Below, in pieces: positions 32,799 through 35,216 of a stretch of 35,216 bases of DNA. Source of the DNA: an uncultured Mycoplasmatota bacterium. GTDB taxonomy: Bacteria > Bacillota_I > Bacilli_A > RF39 > UBA660. A program made the translations under genes and the position numbers. The DNA lies in assembly GCA_900547995.1 (NCBI GenBank), contig URIY01000015.1, positions 1-35,216 of the forward strand, written 5' to 3'. The notes beneath the pieces are model-generated. The model had not been told where the DNA came from, did no database searches, and saw nothing but the letters and a program-made list of their open reading frames with translations. Position 1 is the first letter of the stretch. Each line of letters begins with the position of its first letter.

Positions 32799-32827
32799 TT
32801 GCTTTATTAGAATATGTATGGTATTAT
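32799..32827 (+). promoter_or_regulatory. miaB promoter
   Basis: TTGCTT (32799-32804), 17 bases, extended -10 TGGTATTAT (32819-32827). It overlaps an upstream in-frame ATG at 32818, which therefore cannot be the start. Confidence 0.6.
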
Positions 32828-32853
32828 TTATTAGTAGAAAAGAAGTGATTTTA

Positions 32854-34272
32854 ATGCAAGTACCTAGTTTAAAAGATGCACATAAAAGAACAAAAAATGA
32901 TATTTTAGTTAAGACAAGCGATTATCAAGTTCCTGATGATTTAAAAAAAATTGGTGTTGGTAAAAAGTATTTTATTAAGACTTATGGTTGCCAAATGAAT
33001 GAACATGACAGTGAAAATATTAAAGCAATGCTTGAGGATATGTCCTTTAAGGAAGGAATATCAATGGATAAATCAGATATAGTTATTTTAAATACTTGCG
33101 CTATACGCGAAAATGCTCATAATAAAGCCTTTGGTATGCTTGGAAGACTTAAACATTTGAAAGAACAAAATCCTAATTTGATAGTTGGACTATGTGGATG
33201 TATGGCCCAAGAAGAAAGTGTTGTTAATGAGATTTTAAGTAAATATAAATGGGTTGACATTGTTTTTGGAACGCATAATCTATATAATTTACCTAATATC
33301 CTAAAGAAATCTTTAGAAAATGGACATACAGAAATTGATGTTTTAAGTATTGAAGGTGATGTAATAGAAAACATTCCTGTAAAAAGAGATAACAAGTATA
33401 AGGCTTGGGTTAATATTATGTATGGCTGTGATAAATTTTGTACATATTGTATAGTACCATATACAAGGGGAAAACAAAGAAGCAGGTATCCAGAGTTTAT
33501 ATTACAAGAAGTAAATGCACTTATAAAGGATGGATATAAAGAAGTAACTTTGCTAGGACAAAATGTTAACGCATATGGAAAAGATTTAAATATAGAATAT
33601 GATATGGCTAATTTACTTGAAGATGTTGCTAAAACAGGAATTGAAAGAATACGTTTTGTAACAAGTCATCCATGGGATTTTAATGATAATATGATTGATG
33701 TTATTGGAAAATATGATAATATTATGCCATATATACATTTACCTTTGCAAAGTGGATCAAATAAGATATTAAAGTTAATGGGTAGAAGATATACAAAAGA
33801 AAGTTATTTAGAATTAGTTGAAAAAATTAAAAATAAAATGCCATATTGTTCTATTACAACGGATATTATTGTAGGTTTTCCTGGTGAAACAGAAGAAGAT
33901 TTTTTAGAAACATTAGATGTTGTTAATAAATGTAAATATGATTCAGCCTTTACTTTTGTTTTTTCACCAAGAGTTGGAACTCCTGCTGCTAAAATGGAAG
34001 ATAATGTTAGCTTAGAAGAAAAAAATAATCGTTTATATAAATTAAATGCTTTAATTAATCAATATTCTAAGGAAGCTAATGACAAGTATTTAGGTAAAAT
34101 TGTACCAGTATTACTTGAAGGAGTTAGTGAGAAGAATAATGATATGCTTGCAGGATATACAGATACGATGAAACTTGTTAATGTACTTGCTGATAAAGAA
34201 AATATAGGTAAAATTGTAAATGTTAAAATTGTAGATGTTAAAACTTGGAGCATGGATGGAGAGATAGTGTAG
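32854..34272 (+). CDS. miaB: tRNA-2-methylthio-N6-dimethylallyladenosine synthase
   Basis: MiaB is the radical-SAM methylthiotransferase that adds the 2-methylthio group to i6A37 of tRNAs reading UNN codons. The 472-residue protein has the N-terminal UPF0004 domain with cluster-binding Cys46 (TYGCQMNE), Cys82 (NTCAIREN) and Cys116 (CGCMAQ), the radical-SAM motif Cys192-x3-Cys196-x2-Cys199 (YGCDKFCTYC), the substrate segment HLPLQSGSN, and a C-terminal TRAM domain (about 400-470). ATG 32854 is chosen; GAAGTG precedes it and the upstream ATG lies within the promoter. miaA and mutS, frequent neighbours, are not seen. A terminator and IS30-type sequences follow. Confidence 0.96.
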   Translation: MQVPSLKDAHKRTKNDILVKTSDYQVPDDLKKIGVGKKYFIKTYGCQMNEHDSENIKAMLEDMSFKEGISMDKSDIVILNTCAIRENAHNKAFGMLGRLKHLKEQNPNLIVGLCGCMAQEESVVNEILSKYKWVDIVFGTHNLYNLPNILKKSLENGHTEIDVLSIEGDVIENIPVKRDNKYKAWVNIMYGCDKFCTYCIVPYTRGKQRSRYPEFILQEVNALIKDGYKEVTLLGQNVNAYGKDLNIEYDMANLLEDVAKTGIERIRFVTSHPWDFNDNMIDVIGKYDNIMPYIHLPLQSGSNKILKLMGRRYTKESYLELVEKIKNKMPYCSITTDIIVGFPGETEEDFLETLDVVNKCKYDSAFTFVFSPRVGTPAAKMEDNVSLEEKNNRLYKLNALINQYSKEANDKYLGKIVPVLLEGVSEKNNDMLAGYTDTMKLVNVLADKENIGKIVNVKIVDVKTWSMDGEIV

Positions 34273-34297
34273 ATTGATCAAGTTTACACTTTTTTTC
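34266..34297 (+). terminator. miaB terminator
   Basis: AGTGTA (34266-34271) pairs with TACACT (34285-34290); TTG/CAA adds an inner stem, and a T run follows. The stop codon lies in the 5' arm. Confidence 0.75.
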
Positions 34298-34319
34298 TTT
34301 AAACGTGAATTTTTAAACT

Positions 34320-34475
34320 AAATTCCGTTTTTTCATGAAAAGCTTAAAATATAAGACTTATTTCCGAAAAACAGATATAAAAACGGAAATAAGTCTATAT
34401 TTTTATTAATTTAACTGAAAATTTTTCCATGACAAAAATACGGAGGTTATTTCCGTTTTTAAGACTTATTGCAGC
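34320..34475. repeat. Cluster of TTATTTCCGTTTTT-like repeats with a long hairpin at the IS end
   Basis: AGACTTATTTCCG (34354-34366) and CGGAAATAAGTCT (34384-34396) are a perfect 13-bp inverted repeat, extended by AAAATATA/TATATTTT with one bulged A. Related copies read TTATTTCCGTTTTT at 34449-34462 and AATTCCGTTTTTT at about 34321-34333. The minus-strand arm resembles the outward repeat at 107-124 near the left IS. They are probably terminal or subterminal repeats of IS30-type elements. Confidence 0.55.
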
Positions 34476-34555
34476 TTTTTTGTTTCCTTGCTTTTTCTTA
34501 GTAGATAACAAATAAAGGTGAACTTTATTTGTAAAATAATTTTAAAGAATAATTA

Positions 34556-34603
34556 ATTTGTCAATGGTCAAGATAAACTCACTTTCGTTCGCCATTGACA
34601 AAT
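34556..34603 (-). terminator. Hairpin directly after the right-hand transposase gene
   Basis: ATTTGTCAATGG (34556-34567) and CCATTGACAAAT (34592-34603) are a perfect 12-bp inverted repeat around a 24-base loop, one base beyond the transposase stop. The T run expected for an intrinsic terminator is weak on the minus strand, so it could instead be a structural element of the IS. Confidence 0.5.
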
Positions 34604-34604
34604 A

Positions 34605-35216
34605 TTAAAATAATTTATTAAAGATATCCTCATCAAAAACTTTAATAAAAGCATCTTTAGGTGTATTACTATCCAATGATTTCAGTGGTTTATTAAGTAT
34701 TGTCTTATTTATATTTTTTATGTCCTGCTTTGAATAGTTATCTATTGATTTGTTTTTAGGGAAAAATAATCTAATTTGTTTATTCATATTTTCAACATTA
34801 GGCTTTTGATTTGATACATAAGGATCACAAAAGAATAATTTACATCTTTCTTCGCCAGTTATTTTTGAAAAACAAATGCCATTAATATCCGCAAATTTTG
34901 GGTCTCTATCAGTCAAAATAACAGGTATTAAATTCATAAAAGCTTCAGTACCAATTGCCTGTTCTAGATTATCAAAAAATTCTACAACTTTACTAGAATC
35001 AGGTTTATTTATAATATTTAATAAAGTAAATTGCAAATTAGGTAAAATAAATGTTAAAATATTCTTGTTATCTGTTTTTATGGCTCCAAGAAAATCTAAT
35101 TGCCAAACATAGATACCTGGATGTTTGTAAATAAAAGCAAGATAATCAAGATAAGTATGACCTGTTCTGTCAATTAGATTATTTTCAGAATATTCATACT
35201 TTTTATTATGCTTTCT
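34605..35216 (-). CDS. IS30-type transposase, C-terminal part, running off the right edge
   Basis: The minus strand is open without stop from 35216 to TAA at 34605, giving the last 203 residues of a DDE transposase. Numbered from the first visible residue, the catalytic acids are Asp41 (VWQLDFLG), Asp103 (VILTDRDPKF) and Glu142 (NVENMNKQIRLFFPK); the last two are 38 apart. FCDPY..NQKPNVEN and the C-terminal LNKPLKSLDSNTPKDAF match the IS30 pattern. The conserved segment is intact, so the element may be active. An internal TTG at 35036 is not the real start, because the frame and the similarity continue upstream of it. The N-terminal DNA-binding part is beyond the window. Confidence 0.88.
   Translation of the reverse strand, partial: RKHNKKYEYSENNLIDRTGHTYLDYLAFIYKHPGIYVWQLDFLGAIKTDNKNILTFILPNLQFTLLNIINKPDSSKVVEFFDNLEQAIGTEAFMNLIPVILTDRDPKFADINGICFSKITGEERCKLFFCDPYVSNQKPNVENMNKQIRLFFPKNKSIDNYSKQDIKNINKTILNKPLKSLDSNTPKDAFIKVFDEDIFNKLF

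Larger units (their letters stand above)
34375..35216 (-). mobile_element. Right IS30-type insertion sequence, 3' part
   Basis: This includes the transposase C-terminal part, the hairpin after it and the terminal-repeat-like sequence reading outward on the minus strand from 34395. The outer boundary near 34375 is inferred from similarity with the repeat at 107-124. The same orientation as the left IS suggests two copies, or relatives, of one element. Confidence 0.5.

Noticed and set aside
32818..32853. Earlier ATG for miaB
   Set aside because: It overlaps the extended -10 box of the miaB promoter.
1..35216. Genetic code 4 (TGA as Trp)
   Set aside because: Trp codons in conserved motifs are TGG, and TGA cleanly ends dpaA and the response regulator in coupled overlaps.
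1..35216. 35-kb composite transposon bounded by the two IS copies
   Set aside because: The interior is core chromosomal content; the IS copies more likely reflect independent insertions or contig ends.
1..35216. CRISPR array, prophage, toxin-antitoxin or tRNA/rRNA genes
   Set aside because: No regularly spaced repeats, phage structural genes, convincing toxin-antitoxin pair or RNA cloverleaf/rRNA sequence was seen.

Overview
This is a 35 kb stretch of bacterial chromosome with very low GC, dense mostly same-strand genes, strong AGGAGG or GGTG-type ribosome sites and T-rich intrinsic terminators. It points to a low-GC Firmicute in or near the Bacilli/Erysipelotrichia/Mollicutes side of the tree. 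The genetic code is the standard bacterial one: Trp is TGG, and TGA stops two genes. The genes spoIIGA, sigE, dpaA and dpaB (dipicolinate synthase) indicate an endospore former. The short, 981-residue SMC resembles Mollicutes SMC in size. A species cannot be named from the sequence.

Layout. 1-127: start of an IS30-type transposase running off the left edge, then an orphan terminator. 258-9723 (+): pyrG (CTP synthase), a 1070-residue leucine-rich-repeat protein with an unrecognised C-terminal domain, smc and gpmI. 9736-11162 (-): dpaB and dpaA. 11272-14771 (+): asnB, a eukaryote-type pyrimidine 5'-nucleotidase homologue and recX. 14871-18744: ftsA, ftsZ, spoIIGA and sigE, the Bacillus-like order linking division to the first mother-cell sigma factor, but with sigG absent from its usual place. 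18866-23273: an unknown 154-residue protein, an atypical pyruvate kinase and a GH31 glycosidase homologue that has lost both catalytic Asp residues. 23299-26245: a leucine T-box leader, a small membrane protein and leuS. 26283-28968: a DUF2207 membrane protein, a probable non-coding RNA and rnhB. 29033-30960: a two-component system. 31078-34272: two paralogous coiled-coil proteins and miaB. 34320-35216: IS30-type end repeats and the C-terminal part of a second transposase running off the right edge.

Most of the window is core metabolism, division, chromosome organisation, tRNA charging/modification and sporulation. Points worth a second look are: the LRR protein with a CC...QSWVWR...FDNIE domain; the pyk-GH31 pair, both with altered active sites; the leucine T-box that keeps its antiterminator but has no visible terminator and could instead mask the next Shine-Dalgarno; the structured intergenic RNA at about 28052-28292; and the paired coiled-coil proteins with a shared C-terminal motif. 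All promoter, terminator and RNA-fold calls were made by eye.
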